Assembly: GCA_902475785.1 (NCBI GenBank)
Contig: CABSAN010000047.1
Coordinates: 1-16,859, forward strand
Source of the DNA: an uncultured Collinsella sp.
GTDB taxonomy: Bacteria; Actinomycetota; Coriobacteriia; Coriobacteriales; Coriobacteriaceae
DNA length: 16,859 bases
Direction of reading: 5' to 3'
The translations under genes were made by a program, and so were the position numbers. Position 1 is the stretch's first letter. The number at the start of each line of letters is the position of its first letter. Positions 1 to 6,544 of the stretch are shown piece by piece. Below the pieces are notes generated by a model. It was given only the letters and a program-made list of their open reading frames with translations. It was not told the origin of the DNA and did no database searches.

Positions 1-176
1 GTCATGCCGAAATGGCGCGAAGCACGCGCTTGACAAAACTATAGAGACACGTCCCAAATTGACTACTCGTGAAAGTCGCGTCTGCGCGCATGGACGGCTC
101 GTGAGCGGGTACATGGCTGTAGTAACATAGCTTCTGTCCGCGGGCGTGCCCGCGTTATTGTGAGAAAGGAGCCCCT
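1..176. other. Leader region upstream of the nifU-like gene, no gene seen
   Basis: No convincing coding sequence is visible. A TTGACA box lies at 30-35, but no good -10 box follows at 16-18 bases, so I do not call a promoter. A GC-rich hairpin, CGCGGGC at 139-145 with GCCCGCG at 148-154, is followed by TTATT. It could be a weak terminator of an upstream gene or a leader hairpin. The ribosome binding site for the next gene, AGAAAGGAG, is at 163-171. Confidence 0.5.
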
Positions 177-455
177 GTGGCTGTTAACGAAGAGCTGCTT
201 AAGAAGGTTCTTGAAGAGATTCGCCCCAACCTGCAGGCCGACGGCGGCGATATGGAGTATGTGGGCGTCGACGACGAGGGCGTCGTCAAGCTGGAACTGC
301 AGGGCTCCTGCGCCGGCTGCCCCATGAGCTCGCTGACCCTGTCCATGGGCATCGAGCGCATCCTGAAGGAGCACGTGCCCGGCGTTACCCGCGTCGAGCA
401 GGTCAATGCCTCCGGTGAGGCCGACGACCTGTACGACGAGTACGCGCCGTTCTAA
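177..455 (+). CDS. NifU C-terminal domain-like Fe-S scaffold protein
   Basis: The 92-residue protein is a stand-alone NifU C-terminal (Nfu-type) domain. Such proteins carry a transient iron-sulfur cluster and pass it to apo-enzymes in the cytoplasm. The diagnostic CxxC pair is C45 and C48, in the motif GSCAGCP, followed by the helix with the MGIERILKEHVPGV signature. The length fits a domain-only protein; there is no IscU-like N-terminal part. The start is a GTG at 177, chosen because AGAAAGGAG at 163-171 sits five bases upstream. The gene precedes lgt by 109 bases with a possible hairpin between, so the two may or may not share a transcript. The family assignment is firm; the client proteins are unknown. 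Confidence 0.93.
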   Translation: MAVNEELLKKVLEEIRPNLQADGGDMEYVGVDDEGVVKLELQGSCAGCPMSSLTLSMGIERILKEHVPGVTRVEQVNASGEADDLYDEYAPF

Positions 456-504
456 GATGCGAAGGCTGCGGACGACATACTCCGCATAGACGTTACGTCC
501 AAAT

Positions 505-537
505 ATGCGGCTGCAAGCGCAAGGCCCGCGGCCGCAT
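505..537 (+). other. Hairpin between the nifU-like gene and lgt
   Basis: ATGCGGC at 505-511 pairs with GCCGCAT at 531-537, followed by TTG rather than a long T-tract. It may act as a weak terminator or attenuator between the two genes. The evidence is only the stem. Confidence 0.3.
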
Positions 538-564
538 TTGTATGTAGGGAGTAGGAGGGTCGAC

Positions 565-1386
565 ATGCTCAACGACTTCTACCATATGCTTGATCCTGTC
601 GCGATTTCGGCGGGGCCCATCACGATTTACTGGTATGGTCTGGCCTATGTGGTCGGCGCCCTGCTCACGGCGGTCGTCATGTACCGCACGCAGCGTCGCT
701 GGGGCTTTAGCATCACGATTGACGACCTGACGAGTGTCGTGGTCGGCGTGGTCTTTGGCCTCATTATCGGTGCGCGCCTGTTCTACGTCGTCTTTTACGG
801 CGATGGCTACTATTGGACCCACCCGCTCGAGATCTTTGCCACTAACGAGGGCGGCATGAGCTTCCATGGCGGCTTGGTGGGCGGCATTATCGGCGGCATC
901 ATCGTGTGCCGCATGTATAAGCTCGACGCATGGACTTTGGCAGACCTTGCCGTCATAGGCGCGCCGCTGGCCTTGTGCCTGGGCCGTTGTGCCAACTTTG
1001 TCAACGGCGAGCTGTGGGGCAAGCCGACCGACCTGCCTTGGGGTGTTGTCTTTGGCGGCACCGCGGGCGATATGCCGCGTCATCCTTCCCAGCTCTATGA
1101 GGCATTCCTTGAGGGTATCGTGCTCTTTTGCATTCTGCAGGTGCTTAGCTGCAAAAAGCCGCTGCTGCCCCAGGGCACGTTTATGGGCGTGTTCGTGATG
1201 GGGTACGGCATCGTCCGCTTTCTCGTTGAGTTCGTGCGCGTGCCCGATGCCCAGTTGGGCTATCTGCTGGGCGGCGTCATCACCATGGGCCAGCTGCTGA
1301 GTTTGCCGCTCGTGATCGCCGGTCTGGCGCTCATCATCTTCGCCCGACACCGCAATCGCCCCCAGCGCATCTACCTGGATGCCTAA
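565..1386 (+). CDS. lgt: Prolipoprotein diacylglyceryl transferase (Lgt)
   Basis: Lgt moves diacylglycerol from phosphatidylglycerol to the lipobox cysteine of prolipoproteins, the first step of bacterial lipoprotein maturation in the cytoplasmic membrane. The 273-residue protein has several hydrophobic segments. It carries the family signature GRCANFVNGELWG (residues 140-152), with R141, N144 and E149. It also has the SFHGGLVGG loop with H101, the HPSQLYEA motif (residues 173-180) and the RFLVEFVR region (R218, E222, R225). All these match the known family. I start at the ATG at 565, because GGAGGG at 554-559 lies five bases upstream; the open frame runs further 5' without such a site. The stop is followed within 10 bases by repeat copy 1. 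Confidence is high. Confidence 0.97.
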   Translation: MLNDFYHMLDPVAISAGPITIYWYGLAYVVGALLTAVVMYRTQRRWGFSITIDDLTSVVVGVVFGLIIGARLFYVVFYGDGYYWTHPLEIFATNEGGMSFHGGLVGGIIGGIIVCRMYKLDAWTLADLAVIGAPLALCLGRCANFVNGELWGKPTDLPWGVVFGGTAGDMPRHPSQLYEAFLEGIVLFCILQVLSCKKPLLPQGTFMGVFVMGYGIVRFLVEFVRVPDAQLGYLLGGVITMGQLLSLPLVIAGLALIIFARHRNRPQRIYLDA

Positions 1387-1393
1387 CCACCAA

Positions 1394-1429
1394 AACCACC
1401 AAAAGGGGACAGGCGCCTTTGTGGTGGTT
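1394..1429 (+). repeat. GGGGACAGG hairpin repeat, copy 1
   Basis: AACCACC at 1394-1400 pairs with GGTGGTT at 1423-1429. AAAGG and CCTTT extend the stem past one bulge, and the loop contains GGGGACAGG. The copy starts eight bases after the lgt stop. Similarity to the other copies continues past the hairpin to about 1446. It faces copy 2 tail to tail, with CTGGG at 1432-1436 and CCCAG at 1463-1467 pairing between them. Confidence 0.7.
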
Positions 1430-1453
1430 CGCTGGGCAACGATGACAAAACCG

Positions 1454-1509
1454 TAACGTTTTCCCAGATAAAACCTGCCAAAATAAACCTGTCCCTTTTT
1501 GGCAGGTTT
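1454..1509 (-). repeat. GGGGACAGG hairpin repeat, copy 2 (inverted)
   Basis: A perfect 13-bp stem pairs 1471-1483 with 1497-1509; on the minus strand the loop reads AGGGACAGGTTTA. Read on the minus strand, 1500 down to 1454 aligns without gaps to copy 4 (6344-6390) with 39 of 47 identical bases by my count, so the unit is longer than the hairpin. It ends 19 bases before the GTG of the next gene and could influence its expression. Confidence 0.75.
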
Positions 1510-1528
1510 CTAGAAAGGCTTTCGGACT

Positions 1529-3712
1529 GTGAAGGATTCCGACCTCTCCACAACGGCTGCGCGCGACGCTGCCCGCATCGTTTGGTTTAAGCGCTATCCC
1601 GCCAAGCAGACGCTCATCGCATTTTTGCTCGCGCTGTTGGCGACCACGGCGTTTTCCATCGATCCCGCCCCGGTGTCGAGCAATGCAGTCTTGGCGATTG
1701 ACCCCAAGGCGACGGGTGCGCTGTACGTGTGCTACGAGGTACTCCTCTCGTTTGCCGGCCATACCGACGCGGTCATGCTGCTTGCGCTTGCCTGCCTGCT
1801 CACGCTGCCGTTTCGCTACGTATTCTTTGGCCGCGGCGACGCTTGGCGTCCCTCGGTGATCCTTCCGTCGCTTTTCTTTGCCGTCTGCATGGTGTTTGGC
1901 CGCAGCTACGACCTCACCGATTCGGCCGAGCTTGTCCTTGGCGACAAGGCGCGCATCATCTGCGCCTGGATCGGCGGTGTGGGCTGGATGCTCTTGGCGG
2001 TCGTTGCCTTCTACCTTGCCTTTGAGTGTCTAGATTGGCTGAGCTCTCGGCGTATTCCGTTTTTCGAGGCGCACTTTGGCCGCGTATGGCGTGTGGCTCA
2101 CGCCGCGCTCTCGGTCCATCCCTTTGCCGGGCCCTTCCTGGTGCTTATGATCGCCTGGGCGCCCACGCTCATCGCTTCGCTGCCCGGCCTTTTTATGGGA
2201 GATACGGGTGCGCAGATTCGCCAGTGGTTCAACTACCCCAACGGTACGAGTGACTACCTGCGTCTGCTCAATCCCAATGTGTTGCTCAACGGACATCACC
2301 CCGTGGTGCACACGGCTATCATCGGTTCGTGCGTCCAGCTGGGACTTTCACTGTTCAACAGCGCCAACGCAGGTCTTGCCATCTACACCTGCACTCAGTT
2401 CGTCATTACGGCCGCCTGCATGGCCTATTCCATCTCGTCGCTGCGCAAGCTGGGCGTGAGCCTGCCGGTCCGCGGCGTGATCTTGCTGTTCTTTGTGTTT
2501 ATGCCCATGTTCTCCAACTACGCGGCCCTGCTTACCAAAGATGTGCTGTTTGCCGACGCGTTTTTGGTGCTGTTGGTGCAGATCGTCAAGCTCGTGGCCT
2601 GCGGCCTGCCCCGTCGCTATGCCAATGCCGAGCGTGCGGGCGATTCCAGGCCCGTGCTCTTTGCGCGCCATGACTGGCTGCTGCTCGCTCTGGGCGCCAT
2701 GGGCTCCACGTTTCTGCGCAACGGCGGCCTGGTGTTTCCCCTGGCGGCATGCGTAATCGCGGCGGCGTTTTGCGCATGGGACGTGCATATGGCCCATCGT
2801 GCAGCCAAGCAGGCTGGTGCTGCGCCTTCGGGCGCCATCCCGCGTTTCCGCTGGGCGGGAGTTCTTGCGGTGCTTGCACTCTGCCTTGCCTCTAATATGT
2901 ACTTCACTAAGGTCTTTATGCCGGCACACGACATCACGCCTGGTTCCAAGCGCGAAATCCTCTCGATTCCGTTCCAGCAGACGGCTCGTTTCGTCCAAAA
3001 GCACGACGGCCTCAACTCGGGCGTCAACCCCACGGTTAAGGAGGACGGCACCATCGTGGAGGCTCCTTGCGACGGCTTGGTGACCGACGAAGAGCGTGCC
3101 GTGATTGACCGGGTACTCAAGTACGACAATCTGGGCCACCGTTACGACCCAGATAAGTCGGACGCCGTCAAAAATTGCTTTAACGAGTACGCCTCGCAGG
3201 AGGACATCAAGGCCTATTTTGAGGTGTGGGCCCAGATGTTCAAAAAGGACCCCGGGTGCTATATCTCGGCGCTCATCAATAACTACTACGGCTACTTTTA
3301 TCCGAGCGCTCGCGACGCATGGGTCTACAGCACGGCGCGCAGTGCCGAGATCATGGCGAAGCCCGATAACCTCAAGTACTTCGACTTCCATCCGGTCGAT
3401 AGCAAGGTTGTGCGCTGGTGCGACCACCTGATCAACCTGTACCGCGTGGCGGTGCAGCGCATCCCGTTTATCTCGCTCACCATGAGCTCGGCCACCTATG
3501 TGTGGATCATGATCGCCGTGGTGGTCTATCTGCTACGTCGTCATTCGTGGCGCGGGCTGGCCATTTGGGTGCCGCTGCTGGGCGTGCTCGCCGTGTGCCT
3601 GATTGGTCCCTGCAACGGCTCGACCTACATGCGCTACCTGTATCCGGTCATCGCCTGCATGCCCTTTGCCATCGGCGCCACCATCACCCGCAGCGACCTC
3701 CTCTGGTCCTAA
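1529..3712 (+). CDS. Large polytopic membrane protein, DUF6020-like
   Basis: The 727-residue protein has more than ten hydrophobic segments spread over most of its length. A soluble, probably extracytoplasmic stretch lies at about residues 480-640, and further membrane segments follow. The overall pattern recalls DUF6020 proteins and, distantly, GT-C membrane glycosyltransferases. An acidic residue in an early loop (D225 in LFMGDTGAQIRQW) and a HH pair (H256, H257 in NGHHPVVH) fit that idea. That similarity is from memory of the family and no sugar or lipid substrate can be named. The start is GTG 1529, with AGAAAGG at 1512-1518 ten bases upstream. It stands alone between copies 2 and 3 of the hairpin repeat. 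Confidence is high that it is a gene and moderate for the family. Confidence 0.85.
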   Translation: MKDSDLSTTAARDAARIVWFKRYPAKQTLIAFLLALLATTAFSIDPAPVSSNAVLAIDPKATGALYVCYEVLLSFAGHTDAVMLLALACLLTLPFRYVFFGRGDAWRPSVILPSLFFAVCMVFGRSYDLTDSAELVLGDKARIICAWIGGVGWMLLAVVAFYLAFECLDWLSSRRIPFFEAHFGRVWRVAHAALSVHPFAGPFLVLMIAWAPTLIASLPGLFMGDTGAQIRQWFNYPNGTSDYLRLLNPNVLLNGHHPVVHTAIIGSCVQLGLSLFNSANAGLAIYTCTQFVITAACMAYSISSLRKLGVSLPVRGVILLFFVFMPMFSNYAALLTKDVLFADAFLVLLVQIVKLVACGLPRRYANAERAGDSRPVLFARHDWLLLALGAMGSTFLRNGGLVFPLAACVIAAAFCAWDVHMAHRAAKQAGAAPSGAIPRFRWAGVLAVLALCLASNMYFTKVFMPAHDITPGSKREILSIPFQQTARFVQKHDGLNSGVNPTVKEDGTIVEAPCDGLVTDEERAVIDRVLKYDNLGHRYDPDKSDAVKNCFNEYASQEDIKAYFEVWAQMFKKDPGCYISALINNYYGYFYPSARDAWVYSTARSAEIMAKPDNLKYFDFHPVDSKVVRWCDHLINLYRVAVQRIPFISLTMSSATYVWIMIAVVVYLLRRHSWRGLAIWVPLLGVLAVCLIGPCNGSTYMRYLYPVIACMPFAIGATITRSDLLWS

Positions 3713-3713
3713 T

Positions 3714-3766
3714 TTGGTGCAAAGGGGGCAGGTTGCTTTGCACCAAGGGGCTGTATCATCACGACG
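3714..3766 (+). repeat. GGGGACAGG hairpin repeat, copy 3
   Basis: A perfect 11-bp stem, TTGGTGCAAAG at 3714-3724 with CTTTGCACCAA at 3736-3746, closes the loop GGGGCAGGTTG. It begins one base after the stop of the preceding gene. No T-tract follows, so it is not a normal intrinsic terminator. The tail to about 3766 resembles that of copy 1. Confidence 0.7.
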
Positions 3767-3816
3767 CCTTCATTTTGGGGTTTATCTCGCAGGCCAGTAG
3801 GTATATCATAACGACG
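3754..3816 (+). repeat. Short direct repeat upstream of yebC
   Basis: TATCATCACGACG at 3754-3766 recurs as TATCATAACGACG at 3804-3816, with 12 of 13 bases identical and starts 50 bases apart. The first copy lies in the tail of hairpin repeat copy 3. The pair could be a binding site upstream of yebC or a remnant of a second repeat unit. Confidence 0.4.
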
Positions 3817-3877
3817 TTTGTTTATATTGCCCGAGCATCTGCGCTGGGCTTTAGGTCGAAACCGATAGGAGACACGT

Positions 3878-4684
3878 ATGTCCGGACACTCTAAGTGGGC
3901 CACAACCAAGCATCGTAAGGGCGCGCAGGACGCCAAGCGTTCCGCCCTCTTCTCCAAGCTGAGCCGCAACATCACCGTTGCTGCCCGTCTCGGCGGCGAC
4001 CCGCTGCCCGAGAACAACGCCAGCCTCGCCGCTGCCGTTGCTAAGGCCAAGGCTCAGTCCATGCCCAAGGACAAGATCAAGTCCGCTATCGACAAGGCCT
4101 TCGGTTCGGGTGCCGATGCCGCCGTCTACGAGAACATCGTGTACGAGGGCTACGGTCCCGCCGGTGTCGCCGTCTACGTTGACTGCCTGACCGACAACCG
4201 CAACCGCACCGCCGCTGATGTCCGTTCCGCCTTCTCCCACGCTGGTGGTAACCTGGGCACCTCGGGCTCCGTCGCCTTCCAGTTTGAGCGCAAGGGCCAG
4301 ATCGTCGTCGCCAAGGAGATCCTGGACGAGAACGCCAAGAAGGAGACCATGATCGCCAACGGTCCTGCCGGTGACGAGGATGAGTTCATGATGGCCATCG
4401 CCGAGGCCGGTGGCGAGGACTACGAGGACGCCGGCGAGGAGTGGATCGTCTGGACCGCTGCTAACGACGTCATGGCTGTTTCCAAGGCGCTCGAGGAGCA
4501 GGGCGTCCAGGTCAAGGGCTCCGAGACCACTATGGTCCCGACCACCCCGACCGAGGTCTCCGGTACCGACGCCAAGAAGGTCCAGCGCCTCATCGACCGC
4601 CTCGAGGAGCTCGACGACGTCCAGGACGTCTACAGCACCATGGACATGACCGACGAGGTCATCGCTGCCCTCGAGGAGGAGTAG
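3878..4684 (+). CDS. yebC: YebC/TACO1-family translational regulator
   Basis: YebC/TACO1 proteins are cytoplasmic. Members have been described as transcription regulators and, more recently, as factors helping ribosomes through difficult stretches such as proline runs. The N-terminus MSGHSKWATTKHRKGAQDAKR is close to the family consensus. It is followed by the helical NASLAAAVAKAKAQSMPKDKI region and the YEGYGPAGVAVYVDCLTDNRNRT motif. At 268 residues it is slightly longer than the usual 240-250, with a very acidic C-terminus. The ATG at 3878 has AGGAGA a few bases upstream. Unlike in many bacteria, ruvC/ruvA are not next to it; it appears to be a single-gene unit with a terminator at 4754. 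Codon use is strongly biased, suggesting high expression. Confidence 0.95.
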   Translation: MSGHSKWATTKHRKGAQDAKRSALFSKLSRNITVAARLGGDPLPENNASLAAAVAKAKAQSMPKDKIKSAIDKAFGSGADAAVYENIVYEGYGPAGVAVYVDCLTDNRNRTAADVRSAFSHAGGNLGTSGSVAFQFERKGQIVVAKEILDENAKKETMIANGPAGDEDEFMMAIAEAGGEDYEDAGEEWIVWTAANDVMAVSKALEEQGVQVKGSETTMVPTTPTEVSGTDAKKVQRLIDRLEELDDVQDVYSTMDMTDEVIAALEEE

Positions 4685-4753
4685 CGCCCACACGGGTTAA
4701 GCCGTGCATATCTGGGCATAATGAAGCGAGCATGCAAGCCTCGTGGAATAGAT

Positions 4754-4797
4754 GAGCCGGATCCGCGTGCGTACAGCACCGGACCCGGCTCTTTTAT
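4754..4797 (+). terminator. Intrinsic terminator after yebC
   Basis: GAGCCGGATCC at 4754-4764 pairs with GGACCCGGCTC at 4781-4791 with one mismatch, and CTTTTATAAT follows. The T-tract overlaps a perfect TATAAT (4795-4800). Confidence 0.75.
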
Positions 4798-4800
4798 AAT
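4795..4800 (+). promoter_or_regulatory. Candidate -10 box of the amaP-DUF2273-asp23 operon
   Basis: A perfect TATAAT lies 49 bases before the GTG of amaP. The -35 position, about 4772-4777 (TACAGC), matches poorly and falls inside the terminator stem loop. If it is real, termination of yebC and initiation of the next operon share sequence. Confidence 0.4.
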
Positions 4801-4849
4801 GATGCGAATCGTTTTGCATTCTGTGGACCGAAACCTGAAGGGAGCGCGT

Positions 4850-5395
4850 GTGCGCGTACTCAAACGAGCCCTAGCGATCGTGTATCTTGCCGCCGCCATC
4901 GTGGCGCTGGGTACGCTTGTCTGCCAGTTCTGGGGACCGTATACGTATCGCTTTATGCTGCTGCTGCGTGACACCATGCCTCGCGTCGTCGTTACGGTGT
5001 GTGCCGCTATCGTGGCGCTTGGCGTGCTCATCGGTTTTTTCCGCCTGATGTTCGCGCGTCGCGAGCCGTCCTGCGTGCATCCGGCGGGGGAGCGCAATAT
5101 CGAGGTCACGCTCGCAGCGCTTTCCTCGTGCGCCCGTGCCGCGGCAGAGTGCGATGATCGCGTGATGGTTGAGCATATCGAGGCACGCGTTCAAGGCTCC
5201 GACGAGTCGCGCGTTCGTTTTAAGGTCGAGGCCATCGCGCTCGATGACAAGGACGTTGCCGCTCTTGCCACCTCGATGCAGCAGCGCATCGAGAAGGCCT
5301 GCGACACCATGCTCGGCACGCCGGGCACGACCGCGCGCGTCCGTTTTTTGCCGTCCAAGACTACCGTCCAGACCGTGGAGGTTTCCGGTGAGTGA
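4850..5395 (+). CDS. amaP: Alkaline shock response membrane anchor protein AmaP-like
   Basis: In Firmicutes, AmaP is a small membrane protein that tethers the abundant Asp23 protein to the cytoplasmic membrane. This 181-residue protein has two N-terminal membrane segments (about residues 6-25 and 45-66). A soluble cytoplasmic part of roughly 110 residues follows. The start is GTG 4850, chosen because AAGGGAG at 4838-4844 lies five bases before it; the open frame continues upstream without a better site. It overlaps the DUF2273 gene by eight bases, and asp23 follows, which is the classical arrangement. The family call rests on topology, size and this context more than on sequence motifs. Confidence 0.85.
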   Translation: MRVLKRALAIVYLAAAIVALGTLVCQFWGPYTYRFMLLLRDTMPRVVVTVCAAIVALGVLIGFFRLMFARREPSCVHPAGERNIEVTLAALSSCARAAAECDDRVMVEHIEARVQGSDESRVRFKVEAIALDDKDVAALATSMQQRIEKACDTMLGTPGTTARVRFLPSKTTVQTVEVSGE

Positions 5396-5765
5396 TACCA
5401 ATCAAGACAAGACCGCCCGCACGCCGCGCCTGACGATCGACCAGAACGCTACGCCGGCAGGCGAGTCCGCCGACACCAAGCCCGAGGCCGGCGAGCAGCA
5501 CGACAGTGCCGCCAACGACTTTGACGAGGCCATGGGTCTCATCAAAGGTACGGGCGCTGCTATCTGGAGCTACGCCGTGCGCCACCCCAACACTACGCTC
5601 GGCGCCTTGGCAGGCTTTATCCTCGCCGTGCTGGTACTTACGTTGGGCCTGTGGGACACGCTCGTCATCGCATTCTTTGTGCTGATCGGCGCCGTGATCG
5701 GCCAGATTCGCGACGGCGAGAACGGTATCGTCAACTTCTTCGGCCGCCTGTTTAGCGGCCGCTAA
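5388..5765 (+). CDS. DUF2273 small membrane protein
   Basis: The 125-residue protein has a polar N-terminal half (residues 1-60). Two closely spaced membrane segments follow (about 69-108), then the GQIRDG motif (about residues 105-110) near the C-terminus. This matches the DUF2273 family found beside Asp23 and AmaP. Its role is unproven, but linkage suggests part of the Asp23 membrane complex. The start is GTG 5388, with GGAGG at 5377-5381 six bases upstream. It overlaps the end of amaP by eight bases, so translational coupling is likely. The N-terminal polar extension is longer than in typical members, which start close to the first membrane segment. Confidence 0.85.
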   Translation: MSDTNQDKTARTPRLTIDQNATPAGESADTKPEAGEQHDSAANDFDEAMGLIKGTGAAIWSYAVRHPNTTLGALAGFILAVLVLTLGLWDTLVIAFFVLIGAVIGQIRDGENGIVNFFGRLFSGR

Positions 5766-5809
5766 TACGTATTCGACTGTCGCATCCGCGGCAGGCATAA
5801 GGAGGAACC

Positions 5810-6337
5810 ATGGCTTTTAACACGAAGGTCGATGTAGCCGATACCGAGCTCGAGGCGAATGAGGCCGTCGCCGCCGAGGCGGAGGACGTAACGCTCGAGG
5901 ACGAGGCACTCGTCGAGGCCGAGTCCGATGCGGACGAGGATAACGAGGAGATGGATGAGGAGGCGGACGAGTCCGAGGACTCGCTGACCTATTCCAACGG
6001 CGTGATCGAGAAAATCGTCGCCATGGCCACCCGCGAGGTGCCGCACGTCCTGGGCATGAAGGGCAACCTCATGCACTTTGTGCAGGAGCAGTTTGGTGCC
6101 GAGAACCTGACCAAGGGCGTGACGGTCGAGGTCACCGACGACAACCGCGTGGTCGTCAACATCTCGGTCATCATCGAGTACGGCGCCTATGCGCCTGCGA
6201 TTTTTGACGACGTTAAGGCGCGCGTCACCGAGCGTCTGGCCGCGATGACCGGCCTTGAGGTGGCAGGCGTCAACCTGCGCATCGAGGATGTCATCACCCC
6301 CGAGGAGTACGAGCACCGCACCAGCCAGCACGAGTAA
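5810..6337 (+). CDS. asp23: Asp23/Gls24 family envelope stress protein
   Basis: Asp23 (alkaline shock protein 23, Gls24) forms abundant membrane-attached assemblies linked to cell-envelope stress in Gram-positive bacteria. The 175-residue protein begins with a highly acidic tail of about 60 residues rich in E and D. The conserved domain follows, with SNGVIEKIVAMATREVPHV, then VTVEVTDDNRVVVNISVIIEYG, and ends with the VAGVNLRIEDVI strand typical of the family. ATG 5810 is preceded by the strong site AAGGAGG. It is the last gene of the operon; repeat copy 4 and a strong terminator follow. The acidic tail is longer than in the staphylococcal protein. Confidence in the family is high. Confidence 0.94.
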   Translation: MAFNTKVDVADTELEANEAVAAEAEDVTLEDEALVEAESDADEDNEEMDEEADESEDSLTYSNGVIEKIVAMATREVPHVLGMKGNLMHFVQEQFGAENLTKGVTVEVTDDNRVVVNISVIIEYGAYAPAIFDDVKARVTERLAAMTGLEVAGVNLRIEDVITPEEYEHRTSQHE

Positions 6338-6390
6338 CCTACCAAATAGGGACAGGTTTGTTTCGATAGGTTTTACCTGCGAAAACGCTA
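6336..6390 (+). repeat. GGGGACAGG hairpin repeat, copy 4
   Basis: AACCTA at 6336-6341 pairs with TAGGTT at 6367-6372, with AAA/TTT (6344-6346, 6361-6363) inside, around AGGGACAGGTTTG. The stem is weaker than in the other copies. It overlaps the last two bases of the asp23 stop codon. The segment 6344-6390 aligns to copy 2 with about 39 of 47 identities, and its end abuts the terminator. Confidence 0.7.
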
Positions 6391-6433
6391 AACGGTCGAC
6401 CGCGCAAGCAAAAGTGCGGTCGACCGTTTTCTA
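6390..6433 (+). terminator. Strong intrinsic terminator of the asp23 operon
   Basis: A perfect 14-bp stem pairs 6390-6403 with 6416-6429 (core CGGTCGACCG) around a 12-base loop, and TTTTCTATAT follows. The A-run before the stem means it could work in both directions. Confidence 0.85.
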
Positions 6434-6473
6434 TATGCCCCCGATGCAGGCATACCGCTCGTCTAACTAAGGG

Positions 6474-6501
6474 TTGCAATCTTCGCGTTCCGCGTTACCC
6501 T
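6474..6501 (+). promoter_or_regulatory. Candidate promoter of the yitT-like gene
   Basis: TTGCAA at 6474-6479 and TACCCT at 6496-6501 are separated by 16 bases and lie downstream of the asp23 terminator. The start codon is 44 bases further on. The -35 matches four of six positions and the -10 three of six. Confidence 0.35.
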
Positions 6502-6544
6502 AATGGGCGCATTGTTTCCAAATTGTTAACGAGGGGTTGCCGTA

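Noticed and set aside
2348..3427. 359-codon open frame on the minus strand within the DUF6020-like gene
   Set aside because: It lies wholly inside a gene with clear membrane segments and has no recognisable domain.
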